From contig CANMUI010000009.1 of assembly GCA_947501045.1 (NCBI GenBank), positions 1 through 64,000 of the forward strand: a stretch of 64,000 nucleotides of DNA, read 5' to 3'. The first letter of the stretch is position 1; the number at the start of each line of letters is the position of its first letter. Of the stretch, positions 1 through 9,115 are shown piece after piece. A program made the position numbers and the translations under genes. The notes beneath the pieces were generated by a model, which was not told the origin of the DNA, searched no databases, and saw only the letters and a program-made list of their open reading frames with translations. The DNA comes from an uncultured Psychrobacter sp. (GTDB taxonomy: Bacteria > Pseudomonadota > Gammaproteobacteria > Pseudomonadales > Moraxellaceae).

Positions 1-31
1 GACTGAGTCCTGTAAAGTACAGAACTCAGTC
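1..31. terminator. Perfect-to-near-perfect 14-bp hairpin
   Basis: Arms at 1-14 and 18-31 are complementary over 14 bp with one G.U-type mismatch and a 3-base loop. No strong U-tract follows on either strand, so it may be a weak terminator for the minus-strand cytochrome gene or part of an element cut by the window edge. Confidence 0.4.
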
Positions 32-199
32 CTTGATGTAAACTTAAACTGTCCAAGTTTAGGGGGTCAGTTCATATATAAGATGAGCTTTTTTTAGATA
101 AGTTCTAAATTTTTAAAGGTGAGTATTTATATCTATAGAAGCTAAGCTCAAAACTGAACTATGCAAGACAAGTGGTAAGTAAGTTATCGCAACTTTATA

Positions 200-892
200 C
201 TAGCTAGCTTCAGCTACTAGATAATCTACAGCATTTTGCACTTCTTCATCAGGGATATCAGCGCCACCTTTAGCTGGCATAGCGTTGAAACCATTGATAG
301 CATGGTCATATAAAGTGTCTTTACCTTTAGCAATACGAGGACCCCAAGCACCAGCATCACCTAGCATTGGAGCACCAAGTAGCCCTGCGCCATGACAAGT
401 TTGACAGACTGCGCCGTAGACGGCAACACCGTCGCGCGGACTGCCGTCTGCTGAAGCACCAGCGGCCCGTACAGTGACATCACAAGGCTCACCTTCAAAG
501 CATAAATTACCTACAGGCTGAATACGAGCAATCAGGTTTGGGTATAGCGCAATCAGCTTTTGTACTTGCGGCGTATCCTCAGGGATAGGCTCTTCTTCAA
601 CGGCAGGAGCAGCAGCTTGCACAGTTTCTTCAGCGGCGCCGTCTTCGGTAGCAGCATCAGCATCTGTTTCAGCAGTATCTGCAGCAACACTTACCTCTGC
701 ATTCGTATCTGTAGTATCAGCTGCCGCTTGCGTCTGATCACCCAATACCTCAGGTGCCTCTTCAACGACTTCTTGCGCTTCTTCCACTTCCGATACCGTC
801 ACAGGGGTATCTACAATATCTTCAGCTTGGCTCACCGCGATACTAGCGATTCCTAGAATGGCAGCTGCCGATAACATAACTACTTTTCTCAT
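200..892 (-). CDS. Cytochrome c5-like periplasmic c-type cytochrome
   Basis: A secreted monohaem cytochrome c for electron transfer in the periplasm or at the inner membrane. The 230-residue product begins with a signal peptide (MRKVVMLSAAAILGIASIAV, cleaved near SQA-ED). Residues about 25-105 form an Ala/Glu/Thr-rich acidic linker. The haem-binding CQTCH motif lies near residues 161-165 and the likely axial methionine in MPAKGG near 205, followed by a typical C-terminal helix (NAVDYLVAEA). The C-terminal 90 residues match cytochrome c5 in size and motif order; the linker is longer than usual. It stands alone, divergent from tRNA-Arg. The redox partner is unknown. Confidence 0.87.
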   Translation of the reverse strand: MRKVVMLSAAAILGIASIAVSQAEDIVDTPVTVSEVEEAQEVVEEAPEVLGDQTQAAADTTDTNAEVSVAADTAETDADAATEDGAAEETVQAAAPAVEEEPIPEDTPQVQKLIALYPNLIARIQPVGNLCFEGEPCDVTVRAAGASADGSPRDGVAVYGAVCQTCHGAGLLGAPMLGDAGAWGPRIAKGKDTLYDHAINGFNAMPAKGGADIPDEEVQNAVDYLVAEAS

Positions 893-1270
893 CCGTCACG
901 TTCTCTTATAGCGTATACAAGTGCCAGCATAATTTAGCATTCTGTTCTTCTTTGAGCTTCAAGGACATGTGGTTATTAACCATTACCCTACCTGCAGGCG
1001 CACTTGTAATCGGTGATTTGATTATCCATGTATATTCTCCATAGCATTATAAGGGAAAAGCGTGGTAAATTGCCATGCTTGTTTGTTGACTATCTTGTTT
1101 ATTGTGAAAGAATATTTATTAGCTGCTTTGAGCATTGGTTTTTTGGCTTTTATTTGTTAGACTAGGCGGTCTTTATTTTTCGACACTTTGCGTTACACGG
1201 CTAGTACTCTCTCCTGTAAAATCTTATCGGGAAAGATCCTAATAGCCGCTCCGTCATCAAATCACATTAA
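893..1270. other. Intergenic region between cytochrome and tRNA-Arg
   Basis: 378 bases separating two divergent genes. It should hold the promoters of both. No ORF with a ribosome-binding site, no hairpin terminator and no clear -35/-10 pair with correct spacing was seen. Confidence 0.5.
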
Positions 1271-1347
1271 GCGCTCGTAGCTCAGTTGGATAGAGTATCG
1301 GTCTCCGAAGCCGAGGGTCGTGGGTTCGATTCCCGCCGAGCGCACCA
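1271..1347 (+). tRNA. tRNA-Arg(CCG)
   Basis: A 77-nt cloverleaf. The acceptor stem pairs GCGCTCG with CGAGCGC, the anticodon stem TCGGT/GCCGA encloses loop CTCCGAA with anticodon CCG, and the T-loop is TTCGATT. The CCA end is encoded (1345-1347). It reads the Arg codon CGG. Confidence 0.96.
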
Positions 1348-1996
1348 CTTCTTTTTTTATTTTTTCTTGCTTGACTTCCCACCTCAACAATCCTTTTAAA
1401 TAAAAACTTGTCAATATCCTTATCATCACTTTTGTCTTCACAGCTATAAACAATAAAAATATAAACACTAAGAAATAGTCATAAACGCTAATAGATAGTT
1501 ATATGCGTCAAAAAATTGTGTCTAAAACCTCTGACTTTGCCAGTACTCATAGCTCGTAGTATCTCTGCAATTATATAAAATACCCCCTTTATCATATTTT
1601 CCCTACGATGTCTTTATTTTCCGCACCTCATCTCCGACTCCTTCCTTATATTCTTTGGCATCTATTTTGCATATATCTTCGATACAACTAGCAAAATTCA
1701 TCAGTTTATATCTACTATAAAAAAGACAAAAATATCTAATAAATTACTTTCAATTTAAAAGCAATATGCGTATGATTGTTTTTAAGGTATTTATGTAATT
1801 ATATGTAAACAAATGAATATAGTAGTAATAATCTGGAAACTAAATATAAGTTAAGTTTATCAGATTTGAAGTGGGTAAAATCTATTTACCAGATTATTCA
1901 TATTGTTTGACACTATTTATAAAAGACTTGATGGACGAGTTTGGATACCGAATCTATAGCTATTACTATTATTTGATTTAAGTTTAGGAGAGAAAA
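1348..1996. other. AT-rich intergenic stretch
   Basis: About 650 bases of strongly AT-rich sequence after tRNA-Arg. No credible ORF or terminator was seen. A TTGACA hexamer at 1907-1912 could be a -35 element for the tiny ORF at 1997, but no good -10 lies at the right distance. Confidence 0.4.
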
Positions 1997-2080
1997 ATGA
2001 GCGTCTTTTATATGGCTTTATTATCAGTTGGCTCTGTGTTTTGGAGTGTGGTTGTTTTTTGGTTGATGGCAACTCGATAA
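1997..2080 (+). CDS. Putative 27-residue single-pass membrane peptide
   Basis: An ATG preceded by a good ribosome-binding site (AGGAG at 1986-1990, then AGAAAAA) opens a 27-codon frame. The product starts MSVFYMALLSVGSVFW and ends VVVFWLMATR: nearly all hydrophobic with a final Arg, as expected for a one-helix membrane peptide. It resembles small subunits or regulators of membrane complexes (CydX- or KdpF-sized peptides) in size and character only; I recognise no family. It lies alone in a 900-bp gap, so there is no neighbour to hint at a partner. The RBS and composition are the evidence; it could be chance in AT-rich DNA. Confidence 0.4.
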   Translation: MSVFYMALLSVGSVFWSVVVFWLMATR

Positions 2081-2251
2081 GTGATAATGACATCAAGCGT
2101 TTCAAAAAAATCTATACTGACCTTGCCTGACGCTAACAAGGCGTTAGTGATAATGATTAAATTTTATGCTGTGACTCATATAGTTGATGGTGTCTAGGGC
2201 GGCTTATTCAAAGTTACGGCTTAGAGCTATATTTAAAGTTACTGTCCAAAA

Positions 2252-2632
2252 TTATTGTGCGTCTTGTAAATTAGTTTTGAGTTGAGCACGACTAGGCACT
2301 TTATGATAGTTAATGATCGGCACCTCTCCTAAACGGCGTTGACCTGCAGCGATACTTTTATCGATAGTAATCATCGCCACTTTTTTGTTAAGTTTACTGA
2401 TAAGCAGATGTTTACTTCTACGCGTAACTTGATAATCTGGAAAATTCTGTTCGAGCACCATAGCTGTTTTTTGTAGGGCGTCATTAGGCGATGCTTTTTT
2501 AATAGCTGAATTACTCATTGCTCTAGTATTCTTATTGTTTCTAACATTCTTAGTGCCGCGCGCAGAAGCTAGCAACCATAATGCAATGATTACTGCTGAT
2601 AATATGACAAGCCACCATTTTCCGTCTATCAT
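2252..2632 (-). CDS. Hypothetical membrane-anchored protein, 126 aa
   Basis: Not recognised as a named family. The protein begins with one transmembrane helix (residues about 6-24, WWLVILSAVIIALWLLAS), followed by a basic, Asn-rich linker and a small cytoplasmic domain (about residues 50-126) with the hydrophobic stretch KHLLISKLNKKVAMITID. The helix is preceded by few residues, so it probably acts as a signal anchor. It is divergent from the sir2 gene with only 33 bp between the start codons, so the two share a promoter region. No catalytic motif is visible. Confidence 0.65.
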   Translation of the reverse strand: MIDGKWWLVILSAVIIALWLLASARGTKNVRNNKNTRAMSNSAIKKASPNDALQKTAMVLEQNFPDYQVTRRSKHLLISKLNKKVAMITIDKSIAAGQRRLGEVPIINYHKVPSRAQLKTNLQDAQ

Positions 2633-2665
2633 AAAGAGATGTATCCTATTGTTAGAGGTTAAGTC

Positions 2666-3478
2666 ATGTTACAAGAATTGCCGCAAGCGTTAGCGGCTAA
2701 TATTCAAAGCGCGGCTAGATTATTAACAGCACCAGCACGTATCTGTATTTTGACCGGTGCTGGGATTTCGGCAGAAAGCGGTATTCCCACCTTTCGTGAC
2801 AAGCAAACTGGTCTATGGGAACAGTACCGCGCTGAAGACTTAGCCAATCCAGCTGCTTTTGCACGCGATCCACAGCTGGTATGGTCATGGTATCAGTGGC
2901 GTAGGCAACTAGTACACAATAAACAGCCCAACCCTGCTCACTTGGCCCTCGCCGATTGGCAAGACTATGCGGCACAGCATAACCAATCAATCAGCTTGAT
3001 TACCCAAAACGTCGATGATCTGCACGAGCAAGCAGGAAGCACAGCGGCTCATCTGCACGGTCATTTATGGCGCAATCGTTGTAGTCACTGTGGCATATCT
3101 TACGAGGACAAATCAAGGGATTTCAACGCTGACAAAGAAGTTAGCGAAGATGACTCTAATTTTAGTACTGATTTAATCACTTGCCAGCACTGTGACAACT
3201 ATATCAGACCCGACATCGTCTGGTTTGGCGAAGCACTGCCTACTGGAGCATGGCAACATGCTGAAGATGCTGCCGCCAATTGCGATGTGTTTATCAGTAT
3301 TGGAACGTCAAGTTTGGTTTATCCTGCGGCAGGTCTGGCGCAATTGGCTCAGCAAAACGGTGCCAAAATTATTGAGATAAACCCCAACCCTACTCCCAAT
3401 ACTATAGTTGATATCACTTTAGCCGATAAAGCGGGAGTGGTCATGCCTCATTTGGTGCAACAGATTAAAGAGACATAG
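2666..3478 (+). CDS. cobB: Sir2-family NAD-dependent protein deacylase
   Basis: Removes acetyl or other acyl groups from lysines using NAD+, giving nicotinamide and O-acyl-ADP-ribose. The 270 residues carry the sirtuin set in order: NAD-binding GAGISAESGIPTFRD (near 31-45), TQNVDDLHEQAG (near 113) and the catalytic His in HLHGHLW (near 130). Zinc ligands appear as CSHC (near 139) and CQHC (near 173), then GTSSLVYPAAG. The zinc module contains a short acidic insertion (NADKEVSEDD). Length is typical of bacterial CobB. Deacetylase versus desuccinylase preference cannot be settled by eye. It is convergent with the deaminase gene downstream. Confidence 0.9.
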   Translation: MLQELPQALAANIQSAARLLTAPARICILTGAGISAESGIPTFRDKQTGLWEQYRAEDLANPAAFARDPQLVWSWYQWRRQLVHNKQPNPAHLALADWQDYAAQHNQSISLITQNVDDLHEQAGSTAAHLHGHLWRNRCSHCGISYEDKSRDFNADKEVSEDDSNFSTDLITCQHCDNYIRPDIVWFGEALPTGAWQHAEDAAANCDVFISIGTSSLVYPAAGLAQLAQQNGAKIIEINPNPTPNTIVDITLADKAGVVMPHLVQQIKET

Positions 3479-3500
3479 TCAGAGATGAACCAGTCAAAAA

Positions 3501-4499
3501 CTACAGTAATACCTGATCAACTTGCCGCAGATATTGCTGTTTTAGATCGTTGTCAATAAAGGCTGAGCGAAAAGAATTCTTTATTAAAGTAACAATGTTA
3601 GCTTCTGATAAAGATAAGTGCTCATATATGTTAATAAAGTTTTGATTGATATACCCTTTAAAATAAGCGGGATCATCTGAATTCACACTGACATTTAAGC
3701 CGAAGTCCAAAAGCTGTTTTATATTGTGCTGCTCATAACTGTCAAAGACTTTTAACTCAATATTTGAATTTGGGCAAACCGTAAGCGGTATTTGCTCCTC
3801 TTTGAGCCTTTGCATCAGCGCATCACTATTTATAGATTGTACTCCATGATCTATCCTATCAATATCTAATAGGTCCAAAGCCTCATAAATGTAGGAATAA
3901 TCAGCTTCTTCGCCAGCATGCGCCACGAGCTTGAACCCTTCTTCCCTTGCTTTTTTAAACACCGCTTTAAACTTGGAAGGAGGGTTGCCCAATTCTGCTG
4001 AGTCAAGGCCTACGCCGATAATGTGCTGCTTAAATTTTAAGGCTTGCTCTAAAGTTTCAAAAGCTTCTTGCTCCGACAAATGCCTCAAAAAGCACATGAT
4101 GACAGCAGAGGTGATGCCGTAGCGTGCTTTAGCAGCGCTTAAGGCTTGTGTGATTCCAGTGATTACCACCTCAAAAGGCACACCTCGTTGGGTATGGGTT
4201 TGCGGATCAAAGAATATCTCTGTATGAACCACATTGTCTTCCACACATTTTAAGATGTACTCCCAAGTCAGATCATAAAAGTCTTCTTTGGTTACCAGTA
4301 CTTTGGCTCCAGCATAATAAATATCTAAAAAGCTTTGCAAATTGGTGAAATTATAGGCATCACGTATCGCTTCTATATCTTTGTAAGGGATGTCTACATT
4401 ATTTTTTTTAGCCAATCTAAGCATAAGCTCGGGCTCAAGCGAGCCTTCAATATGCAAATGCAGCTCAGCTTTAGGTAGGGCTTTTATCAGCTCAATCAT
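3501..4499 (-). CDS. Adenine deaminase (adenosine deaminase superfamily)
   Basis: A cytosolic metal-dependent hydrolase of purine salvage, probably converting adenine to hypoxanthine and ammonia. The 332-residue protein shows the family metal and catalytic motifs: AELHLHIEGSLEPEL (13-27), HAGEE (near 195), DHGVQS (near 217) and NSDDPAYF (near 274). The opening PKAELHLHIEG, the segment LTVCPNSN and the SDDPAYF-GY tail resemble the adenine deaminase branch first characterised in Pseudomonas more than classical adenosine deaminase; this substrate call is from family resemblance. Many databases would label it adenosine deaminase. It is monocistronic and convergent with sir2. Confidence 0.8.
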   Translation of the reverse strand: MIELIKALPKAELHLHIEGSLEPELMLRLAKKNNVDIPYKDIEAIRDAYNFTNLQSFLDIYYAGAKVLVTKEDFYDLTWEYILKCVEDNVVHTEIFFDPQTHTQRGVPFEVVITGITQALSAAKARYGITSAVIMCFLRHLSEQEAFETLEQALKFKQHIIGVGLDSAELGNPPSKFKAVFKKAREEGFKLVAHAGEEADYSYIYEALDLLDIDRIDHGVQSINSDALMQRLKEEQIPLTVCPNSNIELKVFDSYEQHNIKQLLDFGLNVSVNSDDPAYFKGYINQNFINIYEHLSLSEANIVTLIKNSFRSAFIDNDLKQQYLRQVDQVLL

Positions 4500-4580
4500 A
4501 GGATACCACCATTATCGTTCTTTAAATTGCCAGTGACAAAACCCGTGACATAATTGAAGACCAACGCTACTTTAGGAACG

Positions 4581-5108
4581 CTATTTTAAAAATACCACGG
4601 TATCAGACAACTCATTACCTTCTGGATCATCTTCTAGATGATAGTATTGACGCAGTAGCTGCCCCACTTCATCTAGCAAATCAGCTAGGCTCTCTTCTGT
4701 TTTTTTATTGGCCATACCGGCCAGCGCCTTATCACACATGGCTCGCCATACTGTGGGACTAACGTGAGCACTAATACCGCGATCAGCGACAATCTCTAGG
4801 CTTTGCTCACAGATATTGACATAGATTAAAACGCCTGTATTCTCTTCGGTGTCCCATACTCGGTATTCACTAAACAGATCAATAGCGCGTTCACGGCAGT
4901 TGATATAATAAGCCTCTTGAATGGGCAGATGATTTTCTATCACCAAAAACACCTCGCCGCGATGGCCTTTTTCGACCTCAGTTATCTTCGCAGTTAGACG
5001 TGCTTTGATCTGCGGCGTCAGCCATCTACTATGCAGCATAGGCACGAATAAAACCTGACGCCATAAGCGGGCAAGACTGGTCTGAGACGAGTGTTTTTGT
5101 GCCATCAT
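4581..5108 (-). CDS. TPM-domain protein, non-secreted paralogue
   Basis: A 175-residue protein with a TPM (TLP18.3/Psb32/MOLO-1) fold: the domain core includes GEVFLVIENHLP, a DTEENTGVLIYVNICEQSLEIVADRG-type strand pair and a C-terminal helical part. It lacks a clear signal peptide, although SLARLWRQVLFVPML near the N-terminus is moderately hydrophobic. It follows the secreted TPM protein on the same strand and is the last gene of the lemA-TPM-TPM set. TPM domains are linked to membrane-protein turnover or phosphatase-like activity in other systems; its exact biochemical role in bacteria is not established. Confidence 0.8.
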   Translation of the reverse strand: MMAQKHSSQTSLARLWRQVLFVPMLHSRWLTPQIKARLTAKITEVEKGHRGEVFLVIENHLPIQEAYYINCRERAIDLFSEYRVWDTEENTGVLIYVNICEQSLEIVADRGISAHVSPTVWRAMCDKALAGMANKKTEESLADLLDEVGQLLRQYYHLEDDPEGNELSDTVVFLK

Positions 5109-5248
5109 ATTGTATCCTCAAGTATGCGTTTAGTGGCTCTCAGCTACTAATCACTTACGATTATCTATCTATGCAAGCTTAAATTAAACTTGCAACAAAC
5201 TACATATAGTAATGATTTTTATAACTGTTGATTATTGCTCGGTATAGC

Positions 5249-6409
5249 CTACCATGAGCCACCAGCACCGCCACCGCCAAAACCACCGCCGCCACCACCA
5301 AAGCCGCCGCCGCCAAAACCGCCACCGCTACTACCGCCGCCCATACCGGGTAAAAAGATAAAACCGCCGCCGCCGCCGCGTCCACCTCGGCCGCCACCTG
5401 AACCGCGCGAGATGAGGAACATCCAGATAAATATAGCCATGATCAAGGTCATAAAAAAACCGCCGCCTAAAGCCAGCGAACCTGCAAAAAAACCACCAGC
5501 AGTCAAAATAGAGCCAAAAATACGGCCAAAGATACTGGTAATAAAACTACCAAATATCATCGCCATTAGGAATAAAAAAATAGGCGTTGGAACGTCGTCT
5601 GAGCTTTGCTGAGCACTGCGCGCGGCGGCTTGCTCATCTGCACGCGCCAATACTTCAGGATCGGCTGTTAAACGGGTCTCAATACTATTAATACCCGCCA
5701 ATATACCTGACCCATAATCGTTTTGCTTAAAGTATGGAGTGATATCTTCACGAATGATACGGTTTAAAGCGGCATCAGGCAAAACGCCTTCCAAGCCATA
5801 ACCCGATAGGATATACATATCACGATCATTGACCGCAACTACCATTAGTAGTCCATCATCAGTGTCCGCTTCACCCAGCTGCCATTTTTCCGCAACTTGC
5901 AGCGCATAATCAAATATAGGCACACCATTAGTCGTTGGTACAATAACGACTGCAGCTTGCGCTAGGCCTTGACGATAGATGTTTTGCAGCTGAGTTTCTA
6001 AACGCAATCTTTCTTGTGGATTTAGGATATTAGCTTGATCAACTACTGGACTGTTTAGGATTAACTTGTCAGCATCGACGCCAGCAGCAGTGGATTGTAT
6101 AGGCGGCGGCGCTGCGGTATTGGTAGCCGTACTACTAGTAGTAGCGTCTTCATTATTAGCATTAGGATTTATAGCGTCGTTGCCCAGTATAGCTTCATTG
6201 ATCGCTTCATTACCCAGAACCGCATCATTGATGGCTTCGTTGGACTCGCCCGCTTTAGCAATAGCGACTAGATCCTCTACACTACGGTTTTGTAGACTTG
6301 AGGTGGTATTCTCAGTAGCAGCCGTTTCGTCCGCCGCGGCGTGTGCCGTTACACTACTAGCACTAAAGGCAATTAATAATGCTGATATGACTGCTCTTGA
6401 GATATTCAT
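5249..6409 (-). CDS. Secreted TPM-domain protein with glycine-rich tail (YgcG-like)
   Basis: A 386-residue envelope protein. A signal peptide (MNISRAVISALLIAFSASSV, cleavage near AHA-AAD) is followed by a low-complexity segment with three imperfect repeats of the form NEAINDAVLG (about residues 56-82). The TPM domain spans about residues 115-260 (start VVDQANILNPQERLRLE; core WQLGEADTDDGLLMVVAVND). Two hydrophobic helices near 275-335 follow, then an extreme Gly-rich tail ending GGSW. This architecture is usual for TPM proteins encoded next to LemA. The glycine tail yields a proline-rich phantom ORF on the other strand. It probably shares a transcript with lemA upstream. Confidence 0.88.
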   Translation of the reverse strand: MNISRAVISALLIAFSASSVTAHAAADETAATENTTSSLQNRSVEDLVAIAKAGESNEAINDAVLGNEAINEAILGNDAINPNANNEDATTSSTATNTAAPPPIQSTAAGVDADKLILNSPVVDQANILNPQERLRLETQLQNIYRQGLAQAAVVIVPTTNGVPIFDYALQVAEKWQLGEADTDDGLLMVVAVNDRDMYILSGYGLEGVLPDAALNRIIREDITPYFKQNDYGSGILAGINSIETRLTADPEVLARADEQAAARSAQQSSDDVPTPIFLFLMAMIFGSFITSIFGRIFGSILTAGGFFAGSLALGGGFFMTLIMAIFIWMFLISRGSGGGRGGRGGGGGFIFLPGMGGGSSGGGFGGGGFGGGGGGFGGGGAGGSW

Positions 6410-6571
6410 TCGCTCTTTACCACCTTAATTGACACGGGTACTAGCACATCAGTCACAAGCTTAGCGCGTGCTGAATCATGTTATGGCTATTTCGATCAGT
6501 CACTAGTAACTATTATTAGTAACTGTTTAATCTGTAACTACCTAACTCACATCGTTTTCGCAGCTGCTGCA

Positions 6572-7183
6572 TTACTCACCAAAATCCACGCTTGGTGCGG
6601 TAGAGATAGCCTCTTCATTATCAACTGAAAAATTGGGCTTGGTATCCATACCGAAGACTTTGGCGGTGATATTGGTTGGGAACTGGCGCACCGTAGTGTT
6701 ATAGCCTTGTACTTCTTGGATATAACGGTTACGAGCAACCGCGATACGATTCTCCGTACCCTCTAACTGCGCTTGCAAATCTTGGAATAAGGCGTCAGAT
6801 TTCAGCTCAGGGTAACGCTCAGACACCGCCATCAATCTTGATAGCGCGCCTGTGAGCTGTGACTGCGCTTCGGCGTAACGCTCCATTGCCTCTGGGTCAT
6901 TGAGTACTTCTGGGGTAATCGTAATACCGCCTGCTTGTGAGCGTGCCTGCGCCACCTCAGTGAACACCTCCTGCTCTTGCTCAGCATACTGCTGCACTAC
7001 TTCAACCAAATTTGGTACCAGATCCGAGCGGCGCTGATACTGGTTAACCACTTCTGACCAAGATGCAGTAACTTGTTCGTCTTGAGCTTGCAAGTTGTTG
7101 TAACCACAACCTGAGAGACCCACTGTTGAAGTGGCTAATACAGCTGATAACAGCATAGGTTTTATAATAGCTTTGGGCGTCAT
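6572..7183 (-). CDS. lemA: LemA family lipoprotein
   Basis: A 203-residue LemA protein: an N-terminal signal with lipobox LSGC (Cys near 26), then the long helical hairpin typical of the family (QDEQVTASWSEVVNQYQRRS, then DLVPNLVEVVQ and later ELKSDALFQDLQAQLEGTENR). The family is membrane-anchored with an exposed helical domain and uncertain function. It is first of three co-directional genes, followed by the secreted TPM protein (162 bp gap) and the second TPM protein, an arrangement widespread in bacteria that suggests the products act together at the envelope. Confidence 0.92.
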   Translation of the reverse strand: MTPKAIIKPMLLSAVLATSTVGLSGCGYNNLQAQDEQVTASWSEVVNQYQRRSDLVPNLVEVVQQYAEQEQEVFTEVAQARSQAGGITITPEVLNDPEAMERYAEAQSQLTGALSRLMAVSERYPELKSDALFQDLQAQLEGTENRIAVARNRYIQEVQGYNTTVRQFPTNITAKVFGMDTKPNFSVDNEEAISTAPSVDFGE

Positions 7184-7570
7184 ATATGACTCTCCTAATA
7201 ATAAAAAGCGTTCATCTATTCTATTTATTCAAAAACAATCATAAAAAATAGATAAGCGAGTAATCTGAGTAATATCAATTATGCTGCTAATAATGGGGCT
7301 ATCTTCATGGTTTTGCAATTAGACGTTACCAAAAAACAACTACAAATAATTAACAATAATCGATTAAGTTTATGTACTCCTTTTTCATTGTTGAGCATGC
7401 CTACCTAGCAAATATCTATTTATTACTTTTACATGTTTTGATGTAACGAGTATGCATACAAATATAAACGGTAATAGACAGAAAAACCTTTTAATAATAT
7501 GCGCAGTAATGAGGGAATGCTAAAGCCATTATCTTATTTTAAAATGAATTCATTATGTAGGGATGCACAT
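7184..7570. other. Divergent promoter region, lemA / first AGCS symporter
   Basis: About 390 AT-rich bases. It must carry promoters for both genes. I see no terminator and no convincing sigma-70 pair. In-frame codons upstream of 7571 (from 7499) lack a ribosome-binding site and are treated as non-coding. Confidence 0.4.
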
Positions 7571-9115
7571 ATGGAAGGTTTAGTTAATAGCGTAAACGGC
7601 GTTATCTGGAGCTCTGCTCTTATTTATCTTTGTTTGGGTGCAGGACTATTTTACTCTATTACAACGCGGTTTTTACAAGTGCGTCTCTTTGGAGAGATGC
7701 TAAGTTTGATATTTAAAGGTAGAGCCAGTACCGACGGTATTTCATCATTTCAGGCTTTAACTTTGTCACTGGCTGGACGCGTGGGTATGGGTAACATTGC
7801 AGGCGTGGCGGCAGCTATCGGCTTTGGTGGACCTGGTGCGGTATTTTGGATGTGGGTTGTTGGCTTTTTGGGTGCCTCCACCGCTTATATTGAATCGACG
7901 CTGGCACAGATATATAAAGAAAAAGACGTGGTCACTGGACAGTACCGCGGTGGCCCTGCTTACTACTTTGAGCGTGCACTAGGACAGCGTTGGTATGGCG
8001 TGGCGTTTGCTGTTACTGCGCTTATTGCTTTGAGTATATTTCTGCCTGGTATTCAGGCAAATGGCGTTGTCAATGCGGTGACCCAAGTGCTCGGAGAAGG
8101 CAGTACTATGTCAGTGCTAGGGTCTGATGTCGGCAGTATGCGTTTAGGAGCCATAGCCATTATCTTAGTGGTCTTTGGTATTATTATTTTTGGCGGTATC
8201 AAACGTATTGCTACCTTTACTGAGGTCGTCGTACCTTTTATGGCCATCGGCTACATCGTTTTGGCTTTAATTATCATGTTTAGTAACTTTAGTTTAATTC
8301 CACAAGTATTCGGCATGATCGTCGGTGACGCTTTTACCGCCCAAGCAGGCTTTGGCGCTGCCATTGGTTGGGGCGTCAAACGTGGTGTTTACTCCAGTGA
8401 AGCAGGTCAAGGTACCGCTCCGCACGCAGCAGCAGCGGCTGAGGTCGATCACCCTGCACAGCAAGGTTTGGTGCAGTCGTTCTCAGTATACGTCGATACG
8501 CTACTGGTGTGCTCTGCAACTGCTTTTATGATCCTAACTATGGGTACTTATAACATTCAAGGCGAATTACCTGATGGTCAGTTTATCGTCCAAAACGTTG
8601 CCGCTGGTGTCGAGATTAACTCCCCTGCCTTCACCCAACTGGCGATGGAATCTGTCTATGGGGCTTTTGGTGATACCTTTATTGCGGTAGCTGTATTCTT
8701 CTTTGCTTTTACGACTATTTTAGCCAACTATTACATAGCTGAGGTGAATGTAGCTTATCTGACCCGCTTTATCAGTACCCATGCTAATAGAGTAGGCTTA
8801 CTTTTGGTTAAAGTGGTCACTATGATTATGATTGCCTATGGTGGTCTTAATTCAGCTGGTTATATTTGGGCTATCGGTGATATTGGCGTCGGTCTCATTG
8901 CCTGGCTAAATATTGTTGGTATCTTGCTCATCTTTGTGGTCGCCCGTCCCGCTATAAAAGCTCTAAAAGACTACGAGGCGCAGCGCAAAGCAGGAGTCGC
9001 CCGTTATACGTTCAATCCAGCTAAGTTTGGTATCAAAAACGCTTCTTATTGGGAGGAGCGCTATTTAAATGAGCAGAAGAGTGATAAACAAAGCTCACTT
9101 GATAAAGATCAGTAG
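7571..9115 (+). CDS. Sodium:alanine/glycine symporter, AGCS family (copy 1)
   Basis: An inner-membrane Na+-coupled importer of alanine or glycine. The 514-residue protein has about 10-11 hydrophobic helices and AGCS hallmarks such as GRVGMGNIAGVA, GAVFWMW, YRGGPAYYFERALG, GFGAAIGWGVKRGVYS and EAGQGTAPHAAA. I chose ATG 7571 (MEGLVNSVNG) rather than 7499: it has AGGGA upstream and aligns exactly with the start of the next gene (MEGLVNLANG). The cytoplasmic C-terminus ends in a charged Lys/Asp/Ser tail. A close paralogue follows on the same strand after 573 bp, so the pair arose by tandem duplication. Confidence 0.92.
   Translation: MEGLVNSVNGVIWSSALIYLCLGAGLFYSITTRFLQVRLFGEMLSLIFKGRASTDGISSFQALTLSLAGRVGMGNIAGVAAAIGFGGPGAVFWMWVVGFLGASTAYIESTLAQIYKEKDVVTGQYRGGPAYYFERALGQRWYGVAFAVTALIALSIFLPGIQANGVVNAVTQVLGEGSTMSVLGSDVGSMRLGAIAIILVVFGIIIFGGIKRIATFTEVVVPFMAIGYIVLALIIMFSNFSLIPQVFGMIVGDAFTAQAGFGAAIGWGVKRGVYSSEAGQGTAPHAAAAAEVDHPAQQGLVQSFSVYVDTLLVCSATAFMILTMGTYNIQGELPDGQFIVQNVAAGVEINSPAFTQLAMESVYGAFGDTFIAVAVFFFAFTTILANYYIAEVNVAYLTRFISTHANRVGLLLVKVVTMIMIAYGGLNSAGYIWAIGDIGVGLIAWLNIVGILLIFVVARPAIKALKDYEAQRKAGVARYTFNPAKFGIKNASYWEERYLNEQKSDKQSSLDKDQ

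Noticed and set aside
1917..2105. 62-codon minus-strand frame in the AT-rich gap
   Set aside because: No ribosome-binding site and unlikely composition; it overlaps the better-supported 27-codon plus-strand frame.
5235..5612. Proline-rich protein on the plus strand
   Set aside because: It is the antisense of the glycine-rich TPM tail and has no ribosome-binding site.
7499..7570. N-terminal extension of symporter copy 1
   Set aside because: No ribosome-binding site at 7499, and the paralogue begins at the residue equivalent to 7571.
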